Of a DNA stretch of 64,000 bases, positions 1 through 7,242 are shown piece after piece (positions within the stretch are counted from its first letter, which is position 1; each line of letters opens with the position of its first letter). The notes beneath the pieces are model-generated. The model saw nothing but the letters and a program-made list of their open reading frames with translations. It did no database searches and had not been told where the DNA came from. The stretch lies in NCBI RefSeq assembly GCF_028736175.1, contig NZ_CP117880.1:2232001-2296000 (forward strand). The letters are read 5' to 3'. The translations under genes and the position numbers were made by a program. This stretch comes from Sphingobacterium oryzagri. GTDB taxonomy: Bacteria; Bacteroidota; Bacteroidia; Sphingobacteriales; Sphingobacteriaceae.

Positions 1-12
1 TTATTTTTAAAC

Positions 13-867
13 ATGAATCTAAAAAGCGTATTGGAGGAGTGTTTAAATCAAGTAGTCGTGCGTGTAAAGCCGATCCATAGCGGTCATGTAAATGATGCCT
101 ATAAGGTGTTAACGAAAGATCGCTGCTACTTTCTAAAGGTAAACCGAGAGATCGTGTTTTCGAATTATTTTGTACAAGAGCGAGCTGGGCTTGCAGCACT
201 CAAGGAGGCCTTTCAGCATCGTGTTCCGGAGGTAGTGGGTGTTTTTGAGCATGATGGCGCACAGTTGCTTATTATGGAGTATATTGAGTCAGGCAATGCA
301 AATGAAGGCTTTTGGACAGATTTCGGTCAACAACTAGCCGCGATGCATCGGAAGAGTGATGCGTCTTTTGGCTGGCATGATAATAATTACATCGGTAATT
401 TGCCGCAGGAAAATACCAGAAACAGCTGTTGGAGTTCTTTTTATACAGAAAATCGTATCCTGCCGCTGGTTCGAAAAATGCAGGATATGGGTGTTTTTTC
501 AAACAAACAAATCCAGCAGGCCGAAAAGCTTTGCCTGGAGATAAACAATATCCTACCCAAAGAAGCGCCAGCACTTATCCACGGCGATTTATGGAGTGGC
601 AACTTCCTGATCGATAAAAAGGGATTGCCCGTATTAATCGATCCGTCCATCAGTTTTTCGCATCGCGAAATGGATATCGGTATGACTAAGCTATTTGGTG
701 GCTTTCCAGCAGAGTTTTATGCAGCTTATACAGCGAGTTTTCCGCTAGCGCCAGGCTGGGAGGCGCGATTGCCAGTTATGCAGCTCTATCCGTTGTTGGT
801 GCATGCCACATTATTTGGTGGCGGCTATGTCGGGCGCTGCGTAGACACACTAGCCACGTTTAATTAA
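13..867 (+). CDS. Fructosamine kinase family protein
   Basis: Predicted small-molecule kinase of the fructosamine-3-kinase/aminoglycoside phosphotransferase fold. Family members phosphorylate ketoamine (glycated) amines or related sugars in the cytoplasm. The 284-residue length is normal for the family. The Brenner-type catalytic loop HGDLWSGN lies near residue 190, followed about 15 residues later by the metal-binding aspartate in VLIDPS, and the C-terminal stretch LLVHATLFGGGY is typical of the family. The N-terminal part has the nucleotide-binding lysine in YFLKVN. The gene starts at an ATG only 12 bases into the window, so its upstream context is unseen. It stands alone, convergent with the phosphoesterase downstream. 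Family is confident; substrate is not known. Confidence 0.88.
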   Translation: MNLKSVLEECLNQVVVRVKPIHSGHVNDAYKVLTKDRCYFLKVNREIVFSNYFVQERAGLAALKEAFQHRVPEVVGVFEHDGAQLLIMEYIESGNANEGFWTDFGQQLAAMHRKSDASFGWHDNNYIGNLPQENTRNSCWSSFYTENRILPLVRKMQDMGVFSNKQIQQAEKLCLEINNILPKEAPALIHGDLWSGNFLIDKKGLPVLIDPSISFSHREMDIGMTKLFGGFPAEFYAAYTASFPLAPGWEARLPVMQLYPLLVHATLFGGGYVGRCVDTLATFN

Positions 868-969
868 GTTAACGATCTACCCTATATTATAAAAACCAAT
901 TGTTTCTGCGCGCTGGATATCTTTCCAGGTCAGGTTATGCATAACGACCTGTAACAATTCACAACTATA

Positions 970-2178
970 TTAGCTGGCCAGGGGTGCAAAGGATTTTTCA
1001 GTTACGCGTTTTAGCGTCAACACGGTTATCTCTGGCCATATGCCGACACGGCCTTGCATACCGTGAAAACCGAATCCTCTGTTTACATACAGGTATTTGC
1101 CGCCCTTATTGTAGAGCCCGGCCCATTGTTTGTAAAAATACTGAATGGGGCTCCATTTATAACCGAAAAGCTCCACGCCAAACTGCATACCGTGCGTATG
1201 TCCGGCCAGCGTAAGGTGTATATGTTGGCGATGGTTTACGGTTTCTGCTTCCCAATGGGATGGATCGTGCGACATCAAAATCTTAAAAGAATTATCGGGC
1301 ACCAAAGCGGTGGCTTTTTTTAAGTCACCGTATTGCTGAAAACCGCCTTTTCCCCAATTTTCAACACCGATCAATGCAATTTTATCTTGGCCTTTTTGCA
1401 GAAATACCGCCTCATTCAACAGCAATTTAAAGCCCATATCGGCCTGCAGCTCGCCAAGATGCCGGAGGTTTTGTGCCTTAGCGCTGCTGTCTTGCCAGCG
1501 TATGTAGTCGCCATAATCATGATTGCCGAGTATAGAGTATTTGCCGAAAGGTGCTTCAAGCGCGGCAAAACTATTTAGCCAGGGTTTTACTTCGTTTGCC
1601 ATGTTATTCACAAAATCGCCCGTGAATAATACCAAATCGCTTCGCTGTGCATTGGCTAGCGCGATTCCTTTATCAACCGCTTTGCTGTTTCGTAAACTTC
1701 CAGCATGGATGTCGGATAGCTGCGTAATGGTGAATCCATCAAACGCTTTTGGTAAATCTGTAAAATATAGTGTTTGCTTCTTGATCTTGTAGAAATGTTT
1801 ACCGCGGGTTAATCCAAAAACAATTGCGATAAAAACTATGACGGCAATGAAAACGACCGCTTCGCTGATGTATATATTTCGAGCAGGGAATGATCGGAAC
1901 ATACGCGTAATATCTTCCAGAAAAAGTAAGGGAAACGAAAACAGTTTTGGAACGTAGACGAGCAGCATACCGCTCATGGCTACTTGCACAAGGTTATGTA
2001 CTGGTTTACCCTTTCGCCGAAGAACGAGTAAAGCCATCAGGCCGAGGAGTACCACGCCGTCAACCATCCAGTAAAGCGTATGCCAGAACGTGTTGGATGT
2101 TAGGGTAAGCAGAGCCTGATAGAAGTAAATGTCTGCTATAATAAATAATAAGAGAACACTAATAAGTCGTTTTGCCAT
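970..2178 (-). CDS. Membrane-anchored metallophosphoesterase
   Basis: A calcineurin-like phosphoesterase of 402 residues. About 125 N-terminal residues form four hydrophobic segments, and the catalytic domain follows. The metal-binding blocks are in the expected order: DIHAG, GDFVNN, GNHDYGD, a histidine in MSHDPSHW, and AGHTHG. This matches the YkuE/YaeI-like family, some members of which cleave UDP-diacylglucosamine or other phosphodiesters at the membrane. The topology (membrane segments first, enzyme domain last) agrees with that class. It starts at ATG 2178 and is transcribed alone. Family certain; substrate unknown. Confidence 0.9.
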   Translation of the reverse strand: MAKRLISVLLLFIIADIYFYQALLTLTSNTFWHTLYWMVDGVVLLGLMALLVLRRKGKPVHNLVQVAMSGMLLVYVPKLFSFPLLFLEDITRMFRSFPARNIYISEAVVFIAVIVFIAIVFGLTRGKHFYKIKKQTLYFTDLPKAFDGFTITQLSDIHAGSLRNSKAVDKGIALANAQRSDLVLFTGDFVNNMANEVKPWLNSFAALEAPFGKYSILGNHDYGDYIRWQDSSAKAQNLRHLGELQADMGFKLLLNEAVFLQKGQDKIALIGVENWGKGGFQQYGDLKKATALVPDNSFKILMSHDPSHWEAETVNHRQHIHLTLAGHTHGMQFGVELFGYKWSPIQYFYKQWAGLYNKGGKYLYVNRGFGFHGMQGRVGIWPEITVLTLKRVTEKSFAPLAS

Positions 2179-2438
2179 GTGTTAAACAATGTCGTTTACT
2201 AGTATAGACGTTTAAATCGTGATATTACTTTATGAAATTGGAAAAATAATCAGCGTGCGGCATAAACGCCCGAAAGGATCTGAACAGAATCTGAAGAATA
2301 TCGGTGCGATGTCCTTGCTAATAAGGGGTTGTCGTTTCCAACATGAAGGAACTATTAATTTTTTGTGATATGCATATTCTGTCCGCAATTATGTTCGATA
2401 CAAGGGATTATTTTTTTATCTTGTAACAAAAATGCGAT

Positions 2439-3047
2439 ATGAGAAAGATAGAACCTTTTGAAAGCGTCGCCGAGGCGTTGGCAACATTGGATAATGGTGG
2501 TCAATTTTATAATTTTCTTACGCATGCTGAAGATGGGCTAATATCCACAGCGGAAGTAAGTAAAGTTGCTGGCTTATTCGTCGGGAAGAAGCAGGTGGTA
2601 CTTTACTTGCAGTTAGTCTTATCCAAGCTTAGCCAGGCCGATCTGGAGGTTGTATTTTCTAAATTTGACGAATCGTTAAAACTATGCTATCGGGAATATG
2701 CCGGCAAGCGGCTGGCTATAGATGAGCTTGACGATTCTCTCGATATCGGTGCAGCAGTCGTGCTGCAAGGTAGCGCATGGCCTGCTACAGATCGGTCAGA
2801 ACTGCACGGTTTTGTATTTATTATGGCGGCTGGCGCGATGATGCCTGTACCTATTATCGAGGCATATGATATTTATCGTTTTACCGATGCTTCAAACGCT
2901 GCTTTTCCCGTCGTACATACGAAAGGAAAAGCACCATTTCCCAGCGATCGCATCACGATTGCTGGTGTTGTTAAAGAGTTGAAATCTGAAAAAAAAGGGG
3001 AACGAGCTAAACGGTATGTGGAAGCTTGTTATTACGTACTTTCCTAA
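2439..3047 (+). CDS. Conserved hypothetical protein (202 aa)
   Basis: I do not recognise this protein. It is 202 residues, soluble, with no signal peptide or long hydrophobic segment. The first 90 residues look helical and acidic; the middle (around residues 100-150) is more hydrophobic, with a short run FVFIMAAGAMMPVP; the tail is lysine-rich (KELKSEKKGERAKR). It starts at an ATG preceded by an AT-rich leader. A strong inverted repeat at 3115-3154 lies about 70 bases after its stop and could end transcription from both sides. Codon use looks like the neighbouring core genes, so it is probably real. Confidence 0.7.
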   Translation: MRKIEPFESVAEALATLDNGGQFYNFLTHAEDGLISTAEVSKVAGLFVGKKQVVLYLQLVLSKLSQADLEVVFSKFDESLKLCYREYAGKRLAIDELDDSLDIGAAVVLQGSAWPATDRSELHGFVFIMAAGAMMPVPIIEAYDIYRFTDASNAAFPVVHTKGKAPFPSDRITIAGVVKELKSEKKGERAKRYVEACYYVLS

Positions 3048-3108
3048 ACGATATATAGGGCTGACGAGGGCGCATAGCCATAGCTGACAGGGGCAAGATT
3101 CCCATTTA

Positions 3109-3154
3109 AAAAACAACTGGCCAGCATACCTGATTGGGCGTATGCTGGCCAGTT
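3109..3154 (-). terminator. Bidirectional hairpin terminator
   Basis: A perfect 15-bp inverted repeat (3115-3129 pairing with 3140-3154, 10-base loop). On the minus strand it is followed by a run of six T (3109-3114), so it is a good intrinsic terminator for the gene ending at 3168. It may also stop transcription from the plus-strand gene ending at 3047. Confidence 0.75.
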
Positions 3155-3167
3155 ATTATTACGGCTA

Positions 3168-3395
3168 TTACGGTAATTTTAATTTCGCTAATTTGCCAAA
3201 TTCCGTTAATGTTATGTGATCTAAAGGATCGTCTGTCGTATTTTCAGTTGGCTGGGAAAGCACGCCCTTCCTGTATAAAGCGTAAATGCTGTCAGATAAA
3301 TCGGTGCACTCCCCCAAAACTTCCCTCGTCAGATCCAACGTTCTGTTTGGATCCTGCAATAAGGTCATGATTTTAATTTCTGTCTCTGTTAACAT
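3168..3395 (-). CDS. Small hypothetical protein, HTH-like (75 aa)
   Basis: A 75-residue soluble protein. It opens with MLTETEIKIMTLLQ and later has LTEFGKLAKL, a pattern seen in small winged-helix proteins, where a first helix is followed by a strand-turn region. No family is recognised with certainty and no function is claimed. It starts at ATG 3395 and ends just before the strong minus-strand terminator at 3109-3154, which supports it as a real transcribed gene. It is a single-gene unit between convergent and same-strand neighbours. Confidence 0.6.
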   Translation of the reverse strand: MLTETEIKIMTLLQDPNRTLDLTREVLGECTDLSDSIYALYRKGVLSQPTENTTDDPLDHITLTEFGKLAKLKLP

Positions 3396-3609
3396 GGTTT
3401 GTTTTTTAGCTGAGACAAATGTATAAAGTCGGATAAATATTCACTACAATCGCTGTAGTATGCAGGCTACAATTATAAAAATCGAACCGATTGCCCCGGT
3501 TTCTAACGAAACGGGACACTATAGCGCTTCATTTTTTTTTCGTTTTGTAGCTTGCATGCGCTCATAGCGCTACAAACAGCCGCGTAATTCTTACTTGTTT
3601 TTCTAAGCT

Positions 3610-3966
3610 TTACAAACCATCTTTGCCAATGCGGCGCTCCACGACGATGGTTTGGCCTGTTGGCGTAGGCTGCTTTTCCAAAAGATTTTCCTTTTCGGTA
3701 GTCGCTTCGTCGGTGTCATCAAGCGGTTCGTTATCCTCTAAATCATCCTCTTCCGGGTTTTCCCGTTCCAATGGGTCGACATCTGGTTGCATGGGCGGCA
3801 AGTTTTCTATTTCATCTCCTTCTTCTGGAAATTTATCGATTTCATCTGGCTCTGGAGCTTTTTCGTCGCCATCGGGAAGGGCAAATTTGGGTTGTTGACT
3901 TATCTGGAAAAGCAAGATTAGCTGTTTAGTCGCTTTTGTCCGTGTTTTTTCTGTTTGTGTCATCAT
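3610..3966 (-). CDS. Acidic low-complexity protein (118 aa)
   Basis: A highly acidic, probably disordered protein. About 25 basic N-terminal residues (TRTKATKQ) are followed by a Pro/Glu/Asp-rich stretch (EPDEIDKFPEEGDEIENL, NPEEDDLEDNEPLDD) and a basic end, VVERRIGKDGL. The open frame reaches a TTG at 3996, but ATG 3966 (or 3963) behind a purine-rich leader is the better start. It has no signal peptide or known domain. A similar acidic protein sits at 6344-6802, so the two flank the fimbrillin-like lipoprotein. They share the EPLDD motif and overall layout and may be distant paralogues. Function unknown. Confidence 0.6.
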   Translation of the reverse strand: MMTQTEKTRTKATKQLILLFQISQQPKFALPDGDEKAPEPDEIDKFPEEGDEIENLPPMQPDVDPLERENPEEDDLEDNEPLDDTDEATTEKENLLEKQPTPTGQTIVVERRIGKDGL

Positions 3967-4050
3967 CTTTTTCTTGTTTAATTTAAGAACGCGCAATAAA
4001 CAGATTGGTTCTGTACATGGCGTAAGACAGGTAGATTGCGCATGCTACAC

Positions 4051-4082
4051 GAAAAAATCCCCCATCGATATGATGGAGGATT
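4051..4082 (-). terminator. Intrinsic terminator of the lipoprotein gene
   Basis: An 11-base stem with one mismatch (4056-4066 with 4072-4082, loop of five) followed on the minus strand by a T run. It lies 30 bases after the stop of the gene at 4114-5880. Confidence 0.7.
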
Positions 4083-4113
4083 GCGCGCGTTTGTTTTCGT
4101 GTTGGTCGCCAGA

Positions 4114-5880
4114 TTAAATACGAACGCAGCGGATATTCATTCCGAAAGTCATGTTCTCTGACAAGTCTGCCGTTACGTTGGATGTCGAAAAACTATTGGC
4201 CGAGGTGCCGTTAATATCTACGCGCATGTAGCGTGCATTGGTGCTGCCCGTAGTAAAAGAAGACGACCAAAAAAAGCCTGACGTGTTTGCCGATTGCGCA
4301 TAGTTGGTAATCGTATTTGCATTTTGCGCTCTTCTGCCTAAGCCAAGAAAAGCAATGAGATTTTGCCCATATTCACTCGAGCCTGTAATGATGTAGCCGC
4401 CATAGCGAGCATCGCTTTGCTGCGCAAAAACTCGTCGTGGAGATCCTGTGGTCGCAATGACTTGCGACAAGGCAATCTGTTCTGCCGATGTTGGCAGGCG
4501 CCAGGTTCCATAAGGTCTTGCGAGTCTGCAAATATCGCGCTGTGCGGTGGTAGCGCCAGTGGCATTGGTAACGGCGCCGAAATTAAAGTATTCGCCCGCC
4601 GCAGCCACGTTCGTCGTGGTATTGTAGATATTGTTTGGCTTGTTTCTGAAGCGGTAACCCTGATCAGCAGCGCGGTAGTAGAGATTGGTGCGTGCCCAGC
4701 GTGCGCCGGCAACGGTAATAGCAGATTCGATCAGCCGCACGGTTGCCGTATAGCGGTTGCCGAGGTCAGGGGTGAAGCTTTGTGGAAACGTGTAGCTACG
4801 GTTGGTAAAGGTACGCGTAGTTCCGTCGTCCAAATTGACTACAAAATTTGATAAGGCTACGCCAAAATTTTGGATTTCTGTCGTCCCGGCCGTATAGAAA
4901 TAAGCAACCTTTACGGAATCACCCGTAGCCGTTGCTAAGTTTGTCCAGTTGCTCAAGGTTGTGGCCGCACCATTAGGTGTCGTATTGTCGTATTGTCCGG
5001 TGCGCAGATTGAGCGTTCCACCGCGTAAATTTCCCGCTGTCGCATTAGAAGCGGTTATCGAATTGATGGTGGCAAACATCCCTCTGGCATCAAGCACTAG
5101 TGCAATGCTGGCCAATTTATGCTCAAATGTGATATTGATGCGGTTGGAACCAGCTACTGTGGTTAGTGTGCCGGAATCATATAACAAAGCGCTGATGCCG
5201 GCGGGCGTCGTGATGGTTGGGTTTGCTGTATTTTCCGGAAGCGGCACTTGTGTGGTCGTATTGTAAGAATAGGCATACCATTTATACGTTGTGTTTTGGA
5301 AAACCGGAAAACCAGGTGTAAATCCTGTGCCCGATGTGGCGTCGATGCTGCCTACGTAGTTGTCGCTGTTGTCATAAATCAGCACACGGTATCGATTTCC
5401 GTTGGGCATCGCTGCGGCGACGAACGAATTTGCACGTGCGTTGCCAGCTTTTTGTCTCGATGTTTTTGTGATTACCTTAGGCGTGGGGGCGTAGCCAAGC
5501 GGCTCTTTGCTGAGGCTAAGCTGCACATCGTAGCCCGCTTCTTCTTTTTCTTCGCGAAAGAGCACCGAATCTTTTGTTTGGGTTGATCGTTGTGCGCCGT
5601 CCGACAGGCCTACGGTAGATAAGCCGCCAGGCATTGTTCTGCTCGTGCTGGTCTGATTTTGCTGATCAAATTCGGGCGGTGTTTCCGGCGCAGTTTCTAC
5701 CGGTGTGGATCCGCCATCGCCAATATCGGTGACGTTGCCAGTATTAAATTCAAGTACAGTGGAGCCGTCTGCCGGTAATTGCTCCTGTTCGCGTTCTTTG
5801 GAACAAGCTATAAGTACGGCAGATAGTGTTAGCGAATAAAAAAATAGGGATACGCATCTAAATTTAAATGTTGAAATCAT
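4114..5880 (-). CDS. Fimbrillin-like/FISUMP-type lipoprotein
   Basis: A 588-residue surface lipoprotein. A signal peptide with lipobox LIAC puts the lipidated cysteine near residue 26. A low-complexity Glu/Thr/Pro linker runs to about residue 130. The central part (about 150-385) resembles the fimbrillin-like family: beta-rich, with a FEHKLASIALVLDA block typical of Bacteroidota fimbrillin or adhesin subunits. The last 180 residues resemble the FISUMP domain: a WARTNLYY start, YFNFGAV, a GTWRLPTSAEQ motif, FFWSSS and a final IRCVRI. Such proteins are exported across the outer membrane and act as surface adhesins or fimbrial accessory proteins. It has its own terminator at 4051-4082. Confidence 0.8.
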   Translation of the reverse strand: MISTFKFRCVSLFFYSLTLSAVLIACSKEREQEQLPADGSTVLEFNTGNVTDIGDGGSTPVETAPETPPEFDQQNQTSTSRTMPGGLSTVGLSDGAQRSTQTKDSVLFREEKEEAGYDVQLSLSKEPLGYAPTPKVITKTSRQKAGNARANSFVAAAMPNGNRYRVLIYDNSDNYVGSIDATSGTGFTPGFPVFQNTTYKWYAYSYNTTTQVPLPENTANPTITTPAGISALLYDSGTLTTVAGSNRINITFEHKLASIALVLDARGMFATINSITASNATAGNLRGGTLNLRTGQYDNTTPNGAATTLSNWTNLATATGDSVKVAYFYTAGTTEIQNFGVALSNFVVNLDDGTTRTFTNRSYTFPQSFTPDLGNRYTATVRLIESAITVAGARWARTNLYYRAADQGYRFRNKPNNIYNTTTNVAAAGEYFNFGAVTNATGATTAQRDICRLARPYGTWRLPTSAEQIALSQVIATTGSPRRVFAQQSDARYGGYIITGSSEYGQNLIAFLGLGRRAQNANTITNYAQSANTSGFFWSSSFTTGSTNARYMRVDINGTSANSFSTSNVTADLSENMTFGMNIRCVRI

Positions 5881-6343
5881 GGGTTTTCGTTATAGGAGTT
5901 AAGTTGTACAATAAATGCCTTCAGAAAGATCGGTACGAGCTCGTGCTGTTGCTATGCTGGTTGCTTTTGCAACTATATTTGTTGTTTTGTTTTTTCGGCA
6001 GACAAACGCCGCGCGTTCCGCTGTAAACGAAAATACTGACGTTTGATTTACGAGGGGTATTGTCCGGATGTATAGATAGTTGAAGTTGAGCATGCTATCT
6101 GCGGTAAAGGCTGACGGATCGTCAGATTTATTAAATGTATTTTAGACAACTAACCTGAAAGCTTGATAAATGTTTATGTCGATTAATTATTTTGTAGCGA
6201 TTCAGCTACAAGCATGCTGCAAGTGCTTTGGAAATGATTGGTTTAGGTTATGCATAAAAAAATCTCCAAATTGTGGAAATCTGGAGATTTTTAGTCCTTC
6301 AAGTAACTACGCCGATTTTCTTATCGGCATTGGTTACGACAAA
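5881..6343. other. Intergenic region upstream of the lipoprotein gene
   Basis: 460 bases without a convincing gene; a 64-codon minus-strand open frame at 5899-6093 has no supporting features. It should carry the promoter of the lipoprotein gene, and it contains the terminator hairpin of the acidic-protein gene at 6256-6292. Confidence 0.6.
6256..6292 (-). terminator. Hairpin terminator of the acidic-protein gene
   Basis: A perfect 11-bp stem (6258-6268 with 6282-6292). Its A/T-rich base provides the T run on the minus strand. It lies about 50 bases after the stop of the gene at 6344. Confidence 0.65.
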
Positions 6344-6802
6344 TTAAATAATGGTTGTGCCATCGCGCAGATCGGTGCCTTGTCCGATCTTTTGGTCGAT
6401 GTAATCAGAGCGCTTACCCAGTTCATCTGCGGCAGGGTCCACCTCTTCGTCCGTTTCTTCCTCATCCAGCTCAAAGTCGTCCTCATCTTCTTCGAGGTCG
6501 GCGTAATCGTCTTCATCGGGTGCGGGTGCAGACGGATCAATAGTTTCTGAATCATCTAAATCCGACTCTTTGACAGGCTCCGTATCTTCGACTTCGTCGA
6601 TTTCATTGGGTTCGCGCGATAATGGATCGTCGAGTGGCTCTTCTCCATGCAAATCTTCATTTTCATTATCCTCCGGTCCGTTTGTTTCCGGAACATCATA
6701 AAACGGTTCAACCAGGGCGAATGCGATGATGGGCCCTTGCCCTATGTGCTGTGTGTTGCTATTTGCTGTTTTCATAAGATTTCTTTTAATGTTTATACGC
6801 AT
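6344..6802 (-). CDS. Acidic low-complexity protein (152 aa)
   Basis: Extremely acidic, probably disordered. From about residue 40 it is dominated by Glu and Asp (for example DYADLEEDEDDFELDEEE), with few hydrophobic residues, and ends in a more ordinary tail, DYIDQKIGQGTDLRDGTTII. The frame starts at ATG 6802; the internal ATG at 6775 (reading MKTANS) has a better purine-rich leader and may be the true start. No signal peptide or recognised domain. It has the same layout as the acidic protein at 3610-3966. Such proteins can bind cations or basic partners, but nothing here shows that. Confidence 0.6.
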   Translation of the reverse strand: MRINIKRNLMKTANSNTQHIGQGPIIAFALVEPFYDVPETNGPEDNENEDLHGEEPLDDPLSREPNEIDEVEDTEPVKESDLDDSETIDPSAPAPDEDDYADLEEDEDDFELDEEETDEEVDPAADELGKRSDYIDQKIGQGTDLRDGTTII

Positions 6803-6893
6803 AGATAACGTTGAAACGTGGGGTTGGTTCTTTGATTTGCAATTTGCAGGTAAGAATTTTAGCTAGATCTTTTTGCTTTTAGCGACCAGGCTA

Positions 6894-7211
6894 TTATACA
6901 AACGTGAGTAGGATAAAAAGAATCAGCAGGAAGATACCCAGCAGCGCCATGATAAAAAGTACGTCAGCCACAATTTCAAACTTTACACTCGTGTTGTTTT
7001 GCAAAAGCGTGCGCTGCATAGAGAAAAATGAGAGGAGCGAAGAGATGGTCAACAGAAGCGCGATCACCGAGGTAAACTCGTCCAGGAGTGTGCTTTCCTT
7101 TCGATCGCTTACATGGATGGCCGTGATGACAAATAAGCAAAAGCCAAGGAGATTGGCCGACGTGTTTAATATATGAGCAGAAGTTTTGTTGCGTGTTGTT
7201 TTTTTCTTCAT
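6894..7211 (-). CDS. Small integral membrane protein (105 aa)
   Basis: A 105-residue protein with a basic N-terminus (KKKTTRNKT) and three hydrophobic stretches, at about residues 20-37, 47-62 and 81-105, so probably three membrane passes. No family is recognised. It starts at ATG 7211, only 31 bases after the stop of the mprF-type gene on the same strand, so it is likely the third gene of the acvB-mprF transcript. That context suggests, but does not prove, a role at the inner membrane linked to aminoacyl-lipid metabolism. Confidence 0.65.
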   Translation of the reverse strand: MKKKTTRNKTSAHILNTSANLLGFCLFVITAIHVSDRKESTLLDEFTSVIALLLTISSLLSFFSMQRTLLQNNTSVKFEIVADVLFIMALLGIFLLILFILLTFV

Positions 7212-7242
7212 GTTTGTGGTTTACAGGGAAGTTTCTATGCAT

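Noticed and set aside
5899..6093. Small minus-strand gene upstream of the lipoprotein gene
   Set aside because: It occupies the expected promoter region of the lipoprotein gene, with no domain or leader support.
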